Shown here piece by piece: positions 34,761 through 44,287 of a stretch of DNA of 64,000 bases. Source of the stretch: Sphingobacterium spiritivorum ATCC 33861. Its GTDB lineage: Bacteria; Bacteroidota; Bacteroidia; Sphingobacteriales; Sphingobacteriaceae. Below the pieces are notes generated by a model that saw only the letters and a program-made list of their open reading frames with translations, did not search any database and was not told the DNA's origin. How positions within the stretch are numbered: position 1 is the first letter of the stretch; every line of letters starts with the position of its first letter. The stretch spans positions 126,465-190,464 of the forward strand of contig NZ_GL379776.1 of assembly GCF_000143765.1 (NCBI RefSeq), in the 5' to 3' direction. The translations under genes and the position numbers were made by a program.

Positions 34761-34948
34761 ATATATCAAGTTTCAACGGATTTTACAAGCAAAATCCATT
34801 CCTAACTGCAAATTAACTAAATATTATTGACTCGATTTCTGTCAATGTCAGTTTTGATAAAGCTAAAACGTATTTGCCGCGTTTAAAAAGAAATATATTT
34901 TTATTATATTGCAAATTATTACAGAAACTAATTTATAACTCCACCATA

Positions 34949-36367
34949 ATGAAACGAAGAACTTTCATTCAAAATGCCGCCCTTCTGACGTCCGGAATGA
35001 TGGCCAGTAAACTTTCATTCGCCGGGATGCAAAATTCATTTCCGGTAGTACGTATCGCAAAAGATAAAAGACATTTTTCCAGTAAAGTCATTGAAGATGT
35101 GATTAGCGAATTCCAGAAAGGAGTTTCAAATAAAGAGATGGCATGGATGTTTAACAATTGTTTTCCAAATACATTGGACACAACTGTTTATCCTGAAAAA
35201 GATGGAAATAAACCACTTACCTATGTTATCACAGGAGATATCGATGCGATGTGGCTTCGTGACAGCAGTGCGCAGGTATGGCCATACCTGCCTTTTATGA
35301 AGCAAGATAAGAATCTTCAGAATCTTATAATGGGATTAGTCCGCAAGCAGAGCAAGTGTATCATCATTGATCCTTATGCAAATGCGTTCTACAACGATCC
35401 TGCTAAAAAAGGAGAATGGTTCAGTGACCATACGGATATGAAACCGGGTATCCATGAGCGCAAATGGGAAATAGATTCTCTTTGTTATCCTATCCGTCTG
35501 TCATACGCATACTGGAAGGCAACAAATGATGCAACTCCATTTGATGAGGAATGGGTAAAAGCACAACAAAACATTTACAAAACATTTGTAGAGCAGCAAC
35601 GTAAAGAAAGTGTAGGACCATACAAATTCGAACGTACAACAGCTCGCGGTACAGATACCTTACAAGTAGATGGATTAGGTTATCCTGTAAAACCTGTAGG
35701 ACTGATCTGTTCCAGTTTCCGTCCATCGGATGATGCGACTATCTTCTCCTTCCTGATTCCTTCTAACCTGTTTGCTGTAGTCAGTTTGAGACAATCCGCC
35801 GAAATCTTACGTGCTGTAAACAAAAACGCGGATCTCGCTTCCAAAATGGAGGGTCTTGCCAATGAAGTAGAACAAGCTATTCAGAAATATGGCATTATCG
35901 ATCACCCGCAGTTTGGCCGTGTGTACGCTTTTGAGGTAGACGGTTTCGGCAGTCATCTTATGATGGATGATGCTAACGTACCAAGTTTATTGGCTTTACC
36001 ATATCTTGGTGCTGTAGATGTCAATGATGAAGTATACCAACGTACACGTAAATATATCCTTTCTTCAGACAATCCGTTCTTCTTTAAAGGAACAAAAGCT
36101 GAAGGTATCGGAGGTCCTCACATTGGTCGTGATATGATCTGGCCAATGTCGATCATCATGCGAGCCTTCACTTCTACGAATGATGAAGAGATCCGCAACT
36201 GTATTCAGACGTTGATTCATACCCATGGAGGTACCGGATTTATGCACGAATCCTTCCATAAAGATGATCCTACGAAATTCACCCGTCACTGGTTTGCATG
36301 GGCAAATACATTATTTGGAGAATTACTATGGAAAACTTACAAAGAAAAGCCATCTTTGCTTAAGTAA
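34949..36367 (+). CDS. Glycoside hydrolase family 125 exo-alpha-mannosidase with Tat-type signal
   Basis: A 472-residue member of GH125 (formerly DUF1237), inverting exo-alpha-1,6-mannosidases with an (alpha/alpha)6 barrel. Family motifs are ITGDIDAMWLRDSSAQVWPY near residue 95 (catalytic acid Asp in WLRDSS), ERKWEIDSLCYPIRL near 175, RPSDDATIFSFLIPS, and the late GTGFMHESFHKDDP segment. The N-terminus KRRTFIQNAALL is a twin-arginine type signal, so the folded enzyme would be exported. The likely substrate is the alpha-1,6-mannose branch of N-glycans or fungal mannan. The frame runs upstream to 34874, but ATG 34949 gives the clean signal peptide. It is not next to SusCD genes. Confidence 0.93.
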   Translation: MKRRTFIQNAALLTSGMMASKLSFAGMQNSFPVVRIAKDKRHFSSKVIEDVISEFQKGVSNKEMAWMFNNCFPNTLDTTVYPEKDGNKPLTYVITGDIDAMWLRDSSAQVWPYLPFMKQDKNLQNLIMGLVRKQSKCIIIDPYANAFYNDPAKKGEWFSDHTDMKPGIHERKWEIDSLCYPIRLSYAYWKATNDATPFDEEWVKAQQNIYKTFVEQQRKESVGPYKFERTTARGTDTLQVDGLGYPVKPVGLICSSFRPSDDATIFSFLIPSNLFAVVSLRQSAEILRAVNKNADLASKMEGLANEVEQAIQKYGIIDHPQFGRVYAFEVDGFGSHLMMDDANVPSLLALPYLGAVDVNDEVYQRTRKYILSSDNPFFFKGTKAEGIGGPHIGRDMIWPMSIIMRAFTSTNDEEIRNCIQTLIHTHGGTGFMHESFHKDDPTKFTRHWFAWANTLFGELLWKTYKEKPSLLK

Positions 36368-36385
36368 ACAGAATATTCTTAAGGT

Positions 36386-36420
36386 AAAACGCTATTGGGA
36401 ATATTCTCAATAGCGTTTTT
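36386..36420 (+). terminator. Intrinsic terminator between GH125 and murI
   Basis: A 12-bp stem (AAAACGCTATTG) with a loop that itself contains the palindrome GAATATTC, ending in a T run directly at the murI start codon. It argues for murI beginning at 36422 and not at 36395. Confidence 0.8.
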
Positions 36421-36421
36421 T

Positions 36422-37249
36422 ATGTCCAATACTGTATTTCATAACAGTCCAATAGGTGTATTCGACTCCGGTTACGGAGGGTTGTCTGTATTTAAAGAAA
36501 TCAAAAAGGAACTTCCTGAATACGACTATATATACCTGGGTGATAATGCCCGTATTCCTTATGGCAACCGTTCTTTTGAAACCGTCTATCAATTTACGAA
36601 AGAGTGCGTTTTCAAATTATTTGATCTGGGCTGCGATCTGGTTATTCTGGCCTGCAATACCGCATCTGCAAAAGCCTTACGATCTATACAGCAGCATGAC
36701 CTTCCTCCCGGAAAGAAGGTACTAGGTGTTATCAGGCCAACTACCGAAATAATCAAGAAATATACAATTACAAATAAGATTGGTATACTGGCTACTACCG
36801 GCACGGTAAAATCAGAATCCTACAAAATTGAAATCAACAAATTCTACCCGGAGATTGAGGTTTTTCAGCATGATTGCCCTTTTTGGGTACCCTTGGTAGA
36901 AAACAATGAAATAGATACAGAAGGTGCCCGTTATTTTGTAGAAAAAGATATTCACGAGCTTCTTTCGCAATCTTCGGAAATAGACACCATAGTATTGGCA
37001 TGCACGCACTACCCTTTGTTACTTCCAGTAATCAAGCAATTCGTTCCTCCTCATATTCAGATTATCTCGCAGGGTCCTATTGTAGCACATAGCCTGAAAA
37101 ATTATCTGGAAAGACATCCTGAAGTAGAGCAAAGTTGTTCGAAAGGTTCTACATTACAATTTTTCACCACAGATGATGCTTCAGGATTTGAAGAGAAAGC
37201 TGAAATATTTTTCGGACACCCCGTAAAAGCCAGTACTATAAAAGTCTGA
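36422..37249 (+). CDS. murI: Glutamate racemase
   Basis: A 275-residue enzyme that converts L- to D-glutamate for peptidoglycan. The N-terminal motif is PIGVFDSGYGGLSV, the first catalytic cysteine is in LACNTASA near residue 75, and the second in LACTHYPLL near 190. Both catalytic cysteines and their contexts are intact and the length is normal. The frame could begin nine codons earlier, inside the preceding terminator, which is unlikely. The murI start is only two bases after that terminator, so its own promoter must lie inside the GH125 gene or in the terminator region. Confidence 0.96.
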   Translation: MSNTVFHNSPIGVFDSGYGGLSVFKEIKKELPEYDYIYLGDNARIPYGNRSFETVYQFTKECVFKLFDLGCDLVILACNTASAKALRSIQQHDLPPGKKVLGVIRPTTEIIKKYTITNKIGILATTGTVKSESYKIEINKFYPEIEVFQHDCPFWVPLVENNEIDTEGARYFVEKDIHELLSQSSEIDTIVLACTHYPLLLPVIKQFVPPHIQIISQGPIVAHSLKNYLERHPEVEQSCSKGSTLQFFTTDDASGFEEKAEIFFGHPVKASTIKV

Positions 37250-37262
37250 CTTTTAAACATAA

Positions 37263-37293
37263 TTTAAGGTGGATCAGCAAGATCCACCTTAAA
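37263..37293 (+). terminator. Intrinsic terminator after murI
   Basis: A perfect 13-bp stem (TTTAAGGTGGATC) with a 5-base AGCAA loop, 13 bases after the murI stop. No long T run follows on the plus strand. Confidence 0.75.
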
Positions 37294-37457
37294 AAGATAC
37301 CACAAGAAGTGATGATTTATTTGGGTTAATAATTTGCGCTTTAAAAATGTATCATAAGAAAATCTGATTTGTCCAATCTTCTTTCTGCTTCTACATTATT
37401 TACTGTCACACAGGTTGAATATTATCCTGCCATTTTCGTTGCTCACCAATCTTAAGG

Positions 37458-37505
37458 AAAAGGGAATAATTCAATTTGCTGTGGTAACTGAATTTATTCC
37501 CTTTT
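37458..37505 (+). terminator. Second hairpin downstream of murI
   Basis: A 12-bp stem (AAAAGGGAATAA) extended by TTCA/TGAA across a one-base bulge, with the arm ending in TTTT. It lies about 200 bases beyond murI with no gene between, so it may end a small unrecognised transcript. Confidence 0.55.
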
Positions 37506-37820
37506 GAGATTTTATTAACCAATTACAAAAAATGTACATAACCGTCCGGAAAACTAATTGCGGCCGGCCCTTCCCCAAGACTGCACATTAAAGAATAAAT
37601 GGATGGTTAATAAGTTATCTCCCATTTTAAGATGTTGGTTAAATACGATGTAAAAGTACAACGACGAATCCATTTTATCCCCACCCGAAAGTATAGGATT
37701 GAAAATAATATAATTTATAAAATATTGAAAATCAGAATTTTAATAAAATAACACAAATTGTCCCCCTGGGTAGGTACTGTTGACTTCTATTTTATATGGA
37801 AAAATTCATAAAATCGGATA

Positions 37821-39275
37821 TCAGGTCAGACCACCTATTTTCTCTTTAAATTTGAGTGCCTGCGTGCGGCTTTTTATATCCAGTTTGATATAGAGATTAC
37901 TCACATGATACTTGACCGTATTTAAAGAAATAAATAATTTTTCACCAAGCTCCTGATTGGATAAGCCTTCCCATAATCCCATCAGCACATCCATCTCTCG
38001 TTCCGTAAGCTGATAGTTTTCCTTTAAGAATACGATGGTATTTTCTTTCAGTACAACTGTTTCTTTAGCGACAGGAAGATTATCCTTCAGCTCATTCAAC
38101 TGATTGAGGTAGCTATTGATCTCATTCCGGCAGCGTTCATTTTCTTCCTGTAAAGCACGGGCCTTAAAAACAATGGCAAAACTGATACTAATAATTTCAA
38201 AAGCACTTACCAGTCTCAATGTATCCATATTGAAAACAGACAGCCAGGATTGATTAAAATTTGTATTCAATACAAATCCGATTCCGACAAGCAGTATTAC
38301 ACCAAACGTAAGAACCAGAAACCGTGCATATACATCTTTACGGAATTGCTTGATTGCTAAAGCTATTGCAAATAATGTCGCAGCAAAACTCGATATATTG
38401 ACTACGCTTATGAAGCCTTTCCATTCAAAAATGATAAAAAGTATCAATCCGACAAAAGACAAAGTCATAAGCGGAATAACCACTTTCCAATAGTTTCTAA
38501 AATTATTCCGAAGATCCAGAAAATAATAGGCAAATAAACAGGCCAAAGAAGAGGAGAACGGAACGGAATAGACTACAAAATGCTCCAATATGAGTTTACC
38601 TTCCGAGAGAAAATAAAACATACCGTCTTCATAGAAAAACTCTGCGAATACGATCAGTTGAAACAAACAGTAAGTAATAAATCGTCTGTCTTTGAAAATA
38701 AGGTAGAATACGAAATTAAAGATGACAGACATAACTGCGAGTCCGTAATACAAACCAATTCCAAATAACTGGGTAGCCTCATGACGGAAAAAAGCACTCT
38801 CTTCTTTGACAACAACATGAATACCCTTGTACATGGTACTGTTACTCTTAATATAATACACAGGCTGGTCTGTCATGAAATGAAATTGATTATATCTGGC
38901 AAAAGACTCTGCTTTAGCTGCATGATCGCTATCTGTTAGGAGAACTAATTTTCCGTGTGAATACACATATAAAGAGGCATCTCTGAAATGTGGCGAAGGA
39001 ATCTGGAGTATGAGCTCTTTATGAAGCTGTTCTCCGGTCAAGACACCTTTGATCCACCAGGATTGACCATCCGCTCCATCTGCATATTGTGTTTTGTCCC
39101 GATTGAGGACAGATCCAAACTTTAAAGACTGTATTTCCTGAATGACAGATGGCGGTGCTTCAGTTTCCAGAACAGATGCATTCAATTGAGTATGCACCAT
39201 TAAAAGAGACAATACCATAGAAATTATAATAATGCAATATGGAAAGCGGCAACTAAAAAGATACATATCTTTCAT
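37821..39275 (-). CDS. Membrane-tethered 7TM-DISM sensor with LuxR-type DNA-binding domain
   Basis: A 484-residue one-component regulator. After an N-terminal signal/anchor (about 1-33) comes a 7TMR-DISM extracellular domain (about 45-160), with WWIKGVL and a YIKSNSTMYKGI strand. It is followed by seven membrane helices (about 170-370, starting LFGIGLYYGLAVMSVIFNF (19 residues)), then a coiled coil (LQEENERCRNEINSYLNQL) and a C-terminal LuxR/GerE helix-turn-helix: LTEREMDVLMGLWEG, SNQELGEKLFIS and NTVKYHVSNLYIKLDI. It should sense an extracellular ligand and bind DNA while membrane-bound. It lies downstream of the succinate dehydrogenase operon on the same strand but behind its terminator, so it has its own promoter. 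Confidence 0.9.
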   Translation of the reverse strand: MKDMYLFSCRFPYCIIIISMVLSLLMVHTQLNASVLETEAPPSVIQEIQSLKFGSVLNRDKTQYADGADGQSWWIKGVLTGEQLHKELILQIPSPHFRDASLYVYSHGKLVLLTDSDHAAKAESFARYNQFHFMTDQPVYYIKSNSTMYKGIHVVVKEESAFFRHEATQLFGIGLYYGLAVMSVIFNFVFYLIFKDRRFITYCLFQLIVFAEFFYEDGMFYFLSEGKLILEHFVVYSVPFSSSLACLFAYYFLDLRNNFRNYWKVVIPLMTLSFVGLILFIIFEWKGFISVVNISSFAATLFAIALAIKQFRKDVYARFLVLTFGVILLVGIGFVLNTNFNQSWLSVFNMDTLRLVSAFEIISISFAIVFKARALQEENERCRNEINSYLNQLNELKDNLPVAKETVVLKENTIVFLKENYQLTEREMDVLMGLWEGLSNQELGEKLFISLNTVKYHVSNLYIKLDIKSRTQALKFKEKIGGLT

Positions 39276-39386
39276 GTAAGATTAGGTAGATTATTAACAT
39301 TTAGGGTTAAAGGCTTAAATTTAGTATTTTTTTAAACAATTTAGCCCTATCTTTTATGCTTCTGTCAAAGATTCAGGTTTTCTTTT

Positions 39387-39429
39387 AACAACAATAAAAG
39401 CAGATCTTAGGTCTGCTTTTATTGTTGTT
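39387..39429 (-). terminator. Intrinsic terminator after the porin-transporter-sdh operon
   Basis: A perfect 18-bp stem (AACAACAATAAAAGCAGA) with a 7-base loop, about 30 bases after the sdhB stop. It closes the five-gene minus-strand operon. Confidence 0.85.
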
Positions 39430-39462
39430 TTGACAATATATTTTGGTATATCAAGACAGGTA

Positions 39463-40209
39463 CTATTTCTTGTAAAATAAAGCTCTGTTATATTCGTAAT
39501 TCATTCGTGCAATATTGATCACCGATATACCCTGCGGACATTCGACCTCACATGCTTCCGTATTGGAACAATGACCAAAAAACTCCTGATCCATCTGCTG
39601 AACCATATTAATAACCCTTTCGTTTCGTTCTTCCCTTCCCTGCGGCAGTAAGGCCATATGCGCAATTTTGGCAGAAGTAAATAAAGCTGCGCTTCCATTT
39701 TTACATGTAGCGACACAAGCTCCGCAACCTATGCAGGCGGCAGCATCGAAAGCAGCCTCTGTAGACTGATGTGTTACTGGAATAGCATGCGCATCAGGAG
39801 CCTGACCTGTATTGACAGATACAAACCCGCCTGAAGAGATGATACGGTCAAATGCCGATCGGTCTACTTTCAGATCCTTTTTAACAGGAAAAGCATGCGA
39901 CCGGAAAGGCTCTATAAAAACAGTCTCCCCGTCTTTGAATGTTCTTAAATGCAGTTGGCATGTAGTGGTATTTTCCAGCGGACCATGTGCGATACCATTG
40001 ATCATCATACCACATTGTCCGCAGATTCCTTCCCTGCAATCGTGGTCAAACTCCACTGGTTGATCATTTTCTACAATTAATTTTTCATTTAAGGTATCCA
40101 GCATTTCCAGAAAAGACATATGAGGATTAAGATTTTCCAATTCATAATCGACCAGTTTCCCTTTGGAATTACGATCTTCCTGACGCCATATTTTCAAATG
40201 TAATTTCAT
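39463..40209 (-). CDS. sdhB: Succinate dehydrogenase/fumarate reductase iron-sulfur subunit
   Basis: A 248-residue electron-transfer subunit of complex II. The [2Fe-2S] domain has CREGICGQCGMMING near residue 59 and the later TTTCQLH cysteine. The C-terminal ferredoxin domain has CIGCGACVATC near 155 and CSNTEACEVECPQGI near 210 for the [4Fe-4S] and [3Fe-4S] clusters. It passes electrons from the SdhA flavin to menaquinone at SdhC. It is the last gene of the operon, 18 bases behind sdhA, and is followed by a terminator. The cluster pattern is of the Bacteroidota/B-type enzyme. Confidence 0.96.
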   Translation of the reverse strand: MKLHLKIWRQEDRNSKGKLVDYELENLNPHMSFLEMLDTLNEKLIVENDQPVEFDHDCREGICGQCGMMINGIAHGPLENTTTCQLHLRTFKDGETVFIEPFRSHAFPVKKDLKVDRSAFDRIISSGGFVSVNTGQAPDAHAIPVTHQSTEAAFDAAACIGCGACVATCKNGSAALFTSAKIAHMALLPQGREERNERVINMVQQMDQEFFGHCSNTEACEVECPQGISVINIARMNYEYNRALFYKK

Positions 40210-40227
40210 GTTTCGATTATTAATAGG

Positions 40228-42144
40228 TTATTTATAGCTCCTCACTGTAGGCTGTAAGACTTCAAATTTCAATGGTTCTTTATTCAGGATCGGAGCAGCA
40301 TCTTCTCCATTCCAGCCCCAGGCCGATATATACTGATACTCTTCATCATTACGTTGGGCTTCTCCTTCAGGAGTCTGATATTCTTCTCTGAAATGCGCTC
40401 CGCAGGATTCATTCCTTGTCAAGGCATCATAGCACATAAGCTCTCCTATCTCCAGATAATCAGCTACTCTTCCGGCTTTTTCCAATTCGGTATTCATCAT
40501 AGTCAGACTTCCGGGCACATGTACCCGTTCATAAAATTCTTTGCGTAATTTCCGGATTTCGGCTATTGCAAAATTCAGTCCCGATTCGTTCCTTGCCAGA
40601 CCACAATAGTCGTACAAAATTTTACCTAAGGTTTTGTGGTAATAATCCACGGTTCTATCTCCTTTGCTACCAATCAGACGGTTTAAAAGAGCTTGCACCC
40701 GTTCTTCAGCCTCTGAAAATTCCGGTAAGTCAGTTGATATTTTACCTGTATGTATATCGCCCGAAAGATAATTTGCTATGGTATAAGGTGCAATAAAATA
40801 GCCATCAACAGAGGCTTGCAGTAATGAATTTGCCCCCAGACGATTGGCACCATGGTCTGCGAAATTTGCTTCTCCCAACGCAAACAAACCGGGAATAGTG
40901 GTCATCAATTCATAATCCACCCACAGTCCCCCCATAGAAAAGTGTGCCGAAGGGGATATCATCATAGGTTCTTTATATGCATCATATCCGGTGATTTTAC
41001 GGTACATATCAAATAGATTTCCATATTTCTCTTTGATCTTTTCCACCCCCTGCTCTTGGATTGCTTTTGCAAAATCCAGATACACGGCATTCTTGAGCGG
41101 ACCTATACCGTATCCGGCATCAATACGTTCTTTGGCTGCACGTGAAGAAATATCACGAGGTGCCAGGTTGCCGAATGCAGGATAGCGTCTTTCCAGATAA
41201 TAATCTCTTTCCTCTTCCGGAATATCATTGGCAGCACGTCGTTCTTCCGTATCAGTAGGTACCCAGATACGGCCGTCATTGCGGAGAGACTCCGACATAA
41301 GTGTCAGTTTGGACTGGTAATCTCCGGATTGAGGTAACGATGTAGGATGGATCTGTGTCCAGCTCGGACTGGCCATCAATGCACCTCTTTTGTGTGCACG
41401 CCATATCGCTGAACCGTTGCAGCCCATCGCGAGAGTTGACAGATAATAAATTTTACCATATCCGCCAGTAGCCAGAATAACAGCATGAGCTGCATGGCGT
41501 TCTAAAACACCGGTATCCAGATTCCGTACAATGACTCCCCTGGCCTTTCCATCTGCCACAACCAGATCTAACATTTCATGTCTGGAAAACAATTGTACTG
41601 TCTTTTTGCCCACTTGTCGCATCAGCGCCTGATAAGCACCTAACAGCAACTGCTGACCGGTCTGTCCTCTTGCATAAAAGGTACGGCTTACCTGTACCCC
41701 ACCAAATGACCGGTTATTAAGATAACCGCCATATTCTCTTCCGAATGGTACACCCTGAGCTACTGCCTGATCGATCAGATGGAGTGAACATTCGGCCATA
41801 CGGTATACATTAGCCTCCCGGGCTCTGAAATCTCCACCTTTGAGTGTATCCACAAACATCCGGTATACACTGTCTCCGTCATTTTTATAATTTTTGGCGG
41901 CATTGACGCCTCCTTGTGCAGCAACGGAATGAGCTCTTCTCGGACTATCCTGAAAACAGAATGATTTGACATTATATCCCATCTCGCCCAGTGAGGCGGC
42001 TATAGAACTTCCGGCAAGTCCGGTACCGATCACAATGACATCCAGTTTCTTCCGGTTGGCCGGATTCACCAGTTTGGCTGTCTTTTTATAATTTTCCCAT
42101 TTGTCCTCTAAGGGACCCTGAGGTATTTTAGCATCTAAATTCAT
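40228..42144 (-). CDS. sdhA: Succinate dehydrogenase/fumarate reductase flavoprotein subunit
   Basis: A 638-residue catalytic subunit of complex II that oxidises succinate to fumarate. The FAD-binding motif is [19 protein letters not shown] near residue 36. The covalent FAD histidine lies in [15 protein letters not shown] near 70. The active-site loop has GGLWVDYE, and [15 protein letters not shown] lies near 440. The catalytic arginine is expected in the [12 protein letters not shown] region near 330. The length fits the Bacteroidota-type enzyme, which is a few dozen residues longer than proteobacterial SdhA. It stands 19 bases after sdhC and 18 before sdhB. Confidence 0.97.
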   Translation of the reverse strand: MNLDAKIPQGPLEDKWENYKKTAKLVNPANRKKLDVIVIGTGLAGSSIAASLGEMGYNVKSFCFQDSPRRAHSVAAQGGVNAAKNYKNDGDSVYRMFVDTLKGGDFRAREANVYRMAECSLHLIDQAVAQGVPFGREYGGYLNNRSFGGVQVSRTFYARGQTGQQLLLGAYQALMRQVGKKTVQLFSRHEMLDLVVADGKARGVIVRNLDTGVLERHAAHAVILATGGYGKIYYLSTLAMGCNGSAIWRAHKRGALMASPSWTQIHPTSLPQSGDYQSKLTLMSESLRNDGRIWVPTDTEERRAANDIPEEERDYYLERRYPAFGNLAPRDISSRAAKERIDAGYGIGPLKNAVYLDFAKAIQEQGVEKIKEKYGNLFDMYRKITGYDAYKEPMMISPSAHFSMGGLWVDYELMTTIPGLFALGEANFADHGANRLGANSLLQASVDGYFIAPYTIANYLSGDIHTGKISTDLPEFSEAEERVQALLNRLIGSKGDRTVDYYHKTLGKILYDYCGLARNESGLNFAIAEIRKLRKEFYERVHVPGSLTMMNTELEKAGRVADYLEIGELMCYDALTRNESCGAHFREEYQTPEGEAQRNDEEYQYISAWGWNGEDAAPILNKEPLKFEVLQPTVRSYK

Positions 42145-42163
42145 CCCTAATAAGTGTTAAAGA

Positions 42164-42820
42164 TTAATCTATTGTGAAATAAACATATACGGGCATCAGT
42201 GCAAATCCTGCACATATAATCACAGAATAAGCAATACCGGCAATTTTTAACCATTTGATATACTTCGGATGGAATAATCCGAGCGTACGTATAGAACTAT
42301 ATACACCATGAATCAGATGATAGCATAGCGCAATCATAGCTAAAACATATATCAATACGTACCACCATTCCTTGAAAGTCGTCACCACCAGAAGATAGAG
42401 ATCTTTGTGTCCGTTGCCATCAAGCGGAAGTGTTCCGAATTTGTACACATACCAAAAATTCTGGAAGTGAATCACTAAGAAAATCAAGATAATGGTTCCC
42501 AGAATGCCCATATTGCGGCTATACCATTTACTCGCTCTTCCCCGTTTATCCTGACGGTATGATCCTCCGGATTTGCGATTACGAATAGTGATAACCAGTG
42601 CATCCAGCATGTGCAGCAGTATACTCGCATACAACACATAAGACACAATTTTGATCAAAGCATTGCCAGACAGGAAATGAGAATACCAGTTAAACTGCTC
42701 CCTTGCCTGCTCCGCAGGCAGAAACAACTGCAGGTTGCCAAGAAAGTGAATGATCAGAAAAAAGCACAGAAACAATCCGGTAAGGCACATGACTATTTTT
42801 TTGGACAATGTAGACAGCAT
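42164..42820 (-). CDS. sdhC: Succinate dehydrogenase cytochrome b subunit
   Basis: A 218-residue membrane anchor of complex II. Five hydrophobic helices are visible, with histidines in FLIIHFLGN, the SILLHMLDAL, IFLVIHFQNF and CYHLIHGV helices placed to ligate two b-type hemes, as in the Bacteroidota/Bacillus single-subunit cytochrome b558 family. It binds menaquinone and anchors SdhA and SdhB to the inner membrane. It starts 12 bases after the dicarboxylate transporter gene, so the import and oxidation genes share a transcript. Confidence 0.93.
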   Translation of the reverse strand: MLSTLSKKIVMCLTGLFLCFFLIIHFLGNLQLFLPAEQAREQFNWYSHFLSGNALIKIVSYVLYASILLHMLDALVITIRNRKSGGSYRQDKRGRASKWYSRNMGILGTIILIFLVIHFQNFWYVYKFGTLPLDGNGHKDLYLLVVTTFKEWWYVLIYVLAMIALCYHLIHGVYSSIRTLGLFHPKYIKWLKIAGIAYSVIICAGFALMPVYVYFTID

Positions 42821-42832
42821 ATCTTTTTATTT

Positions 42833-44263
42833 TTAATAATAACCTATTACTTTCATCCATAATCCGCCTACGGCCATATATATGATCAGGAGTACAATCC
42901 CGATCTCCAAACCTCTCAGCCACCAGGCTTTGAGTTCGACATATCCGCTTCCGAAAAATACCGGAGCAGGACCATGTCCGTAATGCGTCAGTACACCATA
43001 TATAGATCCCATAAACCCCAGCATCATGGCCAGAAGCATCGGAGGAATACCCAATGATACCCCAACTCCCAATAGTGCCGCATACATAGCAGCCACATGT
43101 GCTGTTGCGCTGGCAAAAATATAATGACTGAAAAAATAAACCAATATGATCACCGGGAACGCAACCAGCCAATTGAGGCCACCTATCTGTACTTTAATCA
43201 GATCACTGAACCAACCTATAAAACCCAGCTCATTTAAAGAGCTTGCCATCATGACCAATACCGCAAACCATACTATGGTATCCCAGGCTCCCTTTTCGGA
43301 TTTGACATCTTCCCAGGTCAGTACAGAGGTCAATAGTAGCAGGGTCAGACCGATAAAGGCTGTTGTTGTAGCATCAATAGACAGTGAACCTCCAAAAATC
43401 CAAAGAAACAAAAGGATAAAGAACGCCAATAGCATCAGCCATTCATTTTTCTTAACAGGCCCCATCTCCTTCAGTTTCTCAGATGCCATTTTGGGTGCAT
43501 CTCCGGTTTTTTTAAGTTCCGGCGGAAATAATTTGTACAGAACCAAAGGAACAATAAAAAAAGCAACTGCTCCCGGCACAAATCCGGCAATAGCCCAGGA
43601 CATCCACGTGATATCGATACCCAGGTTTGCAGCAAATTTCTGACACATCGGATTGCTCGCTGTTCCCGTCAGAAACATAGAGGAAGCGATGAGATTCATG
43701 TAATAGCTGTTCAGCGTGAGAAAAGCCCCAAGCTTGCGGTGAGTTTTCGGATCGTCAGGCATTGAACCAAAACTAATCGCCATAGATTTCATAATCGGAT
43801 AGATGATTCCTCCTCCTCTGGCAGTATTACTGGGGATCGCAGGAGCAAGACAGACATCTGCCAGTCCTAACCCATAGGCCAGTCCCAAAGAACTCTTTCC
43901 GAATACTTTGATAAACAGAAAGGCAATACGATTACCAAGACCTGTCTTAATAAAACCCCGGGCAATAAAAAATGAAATTCCGATCAACCAGATTACTTTG
44001 TCTCCAAAGCCGCTGAGTGATTTAACAATAGATGCACTCGCATTACCGGGTGCAAGTACTTGCGTCAATGCCGTAAAACCAATGGCCATCATACACATGG
44101 TACCCATCGGAGCTGCTTTGAGAATAATTCCCAGAATAGTGGCAGCGAAAATGGCAAACAAATGCCATGCTTCCGGTGTGACACCTTTGGGTATAGGTAT
44201 AAACCAGATAATGATCGCCACAATAAATGTAATACATACATTCTTAATGTTAATCTCCTTCAT
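42833..44263 (-). CDS. DASS-family (SLC13-like) dicarboxylate:sodium symporter or exchanger
   Basis: A 476-residue polytopic membrane protein of the divalent anion/sodium symporter family, close to the 2-oxoglutarate/malate translocator and CitT/TtdT branch. The family SNT motif is present near residue 145 as PAIPSNTARGGGI, and a second near 200 as FLTGTASNPM. The late helices contain HYIFASATAHVAAM and LTHYGHGPAPVFFG. Substrates are probably C4-dicarboxylates such as succinate, fumarate or malate, in keeping with the succinate dehydrogenase genes right behind. It starts 24 bases after the porin gene. The exact energy coupling cannot be read from sequence. Confidence 0.92.
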   Translation of the reverse strand: MKEINIKNVCITFIVAIIIWFIPIPKGVTPEAWHLFAIFAATILGIILKAAPMGTMCMMAIGFTALTQVLAPGNASASIVKSLSGFGDKVIWLIGISFFIARGFIKTGLGNRIAFLFIKVFGKSSLGLAYGLGLADVCLAPAIPSNTARGGGIIYPIMKSMAISFGSMPDDPKTHRKLGAFLTLNSYYMNLIASSMFLTGTASNPMCQKFAANLGIDITWMSWAIAGFVPGAVAFFIVPLVLYKLFPPELKKTGDAPKMASEKLKEMGPVKKNEWLMLLAFFILLFLWIFGGSLSIDATTTAFIGLTLLLLTSVLTWEDVKSEKGAWDTIVWFAVLVMMASSLNELGFIGWFSDLIKVQIGGLNWLVAFPVIILVYFFSHYIFASATAHVAAMYAALLGVGVSLGIPPMLLAMMLGFMGSIYGVLTHYGHGPAPVFFGSGYVELKAWWLRGLEIGIVLLIIYMAVGGLWMKVIGYY

Positions 44264-44287
44264 ATGATCTCGTATAGTTTAGTTTTT

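Larger units (their letters stand above)
37250..37820. other. Intergenic stretch with two terminator-like hairpins
   Basis: About 570 bases between murI and the 7TM-LuxR gene. No credible coding frame was seen. Two separate hairpins lie in the left half (described separately), and the right half is AT-rich with no motif I recognise apart from a lone GGCCGGCC palindrome near 37561. Confidence 0.5.

Noticed and set aside
42690..43172. A 160-codon minus-strand open frame across the transporter/sdhC junction
   Set aside because: It overlaps two well-supported genes on the same strand in another frame and is rich in Cys, Ser and Trp, as out-of-frame translations often are.
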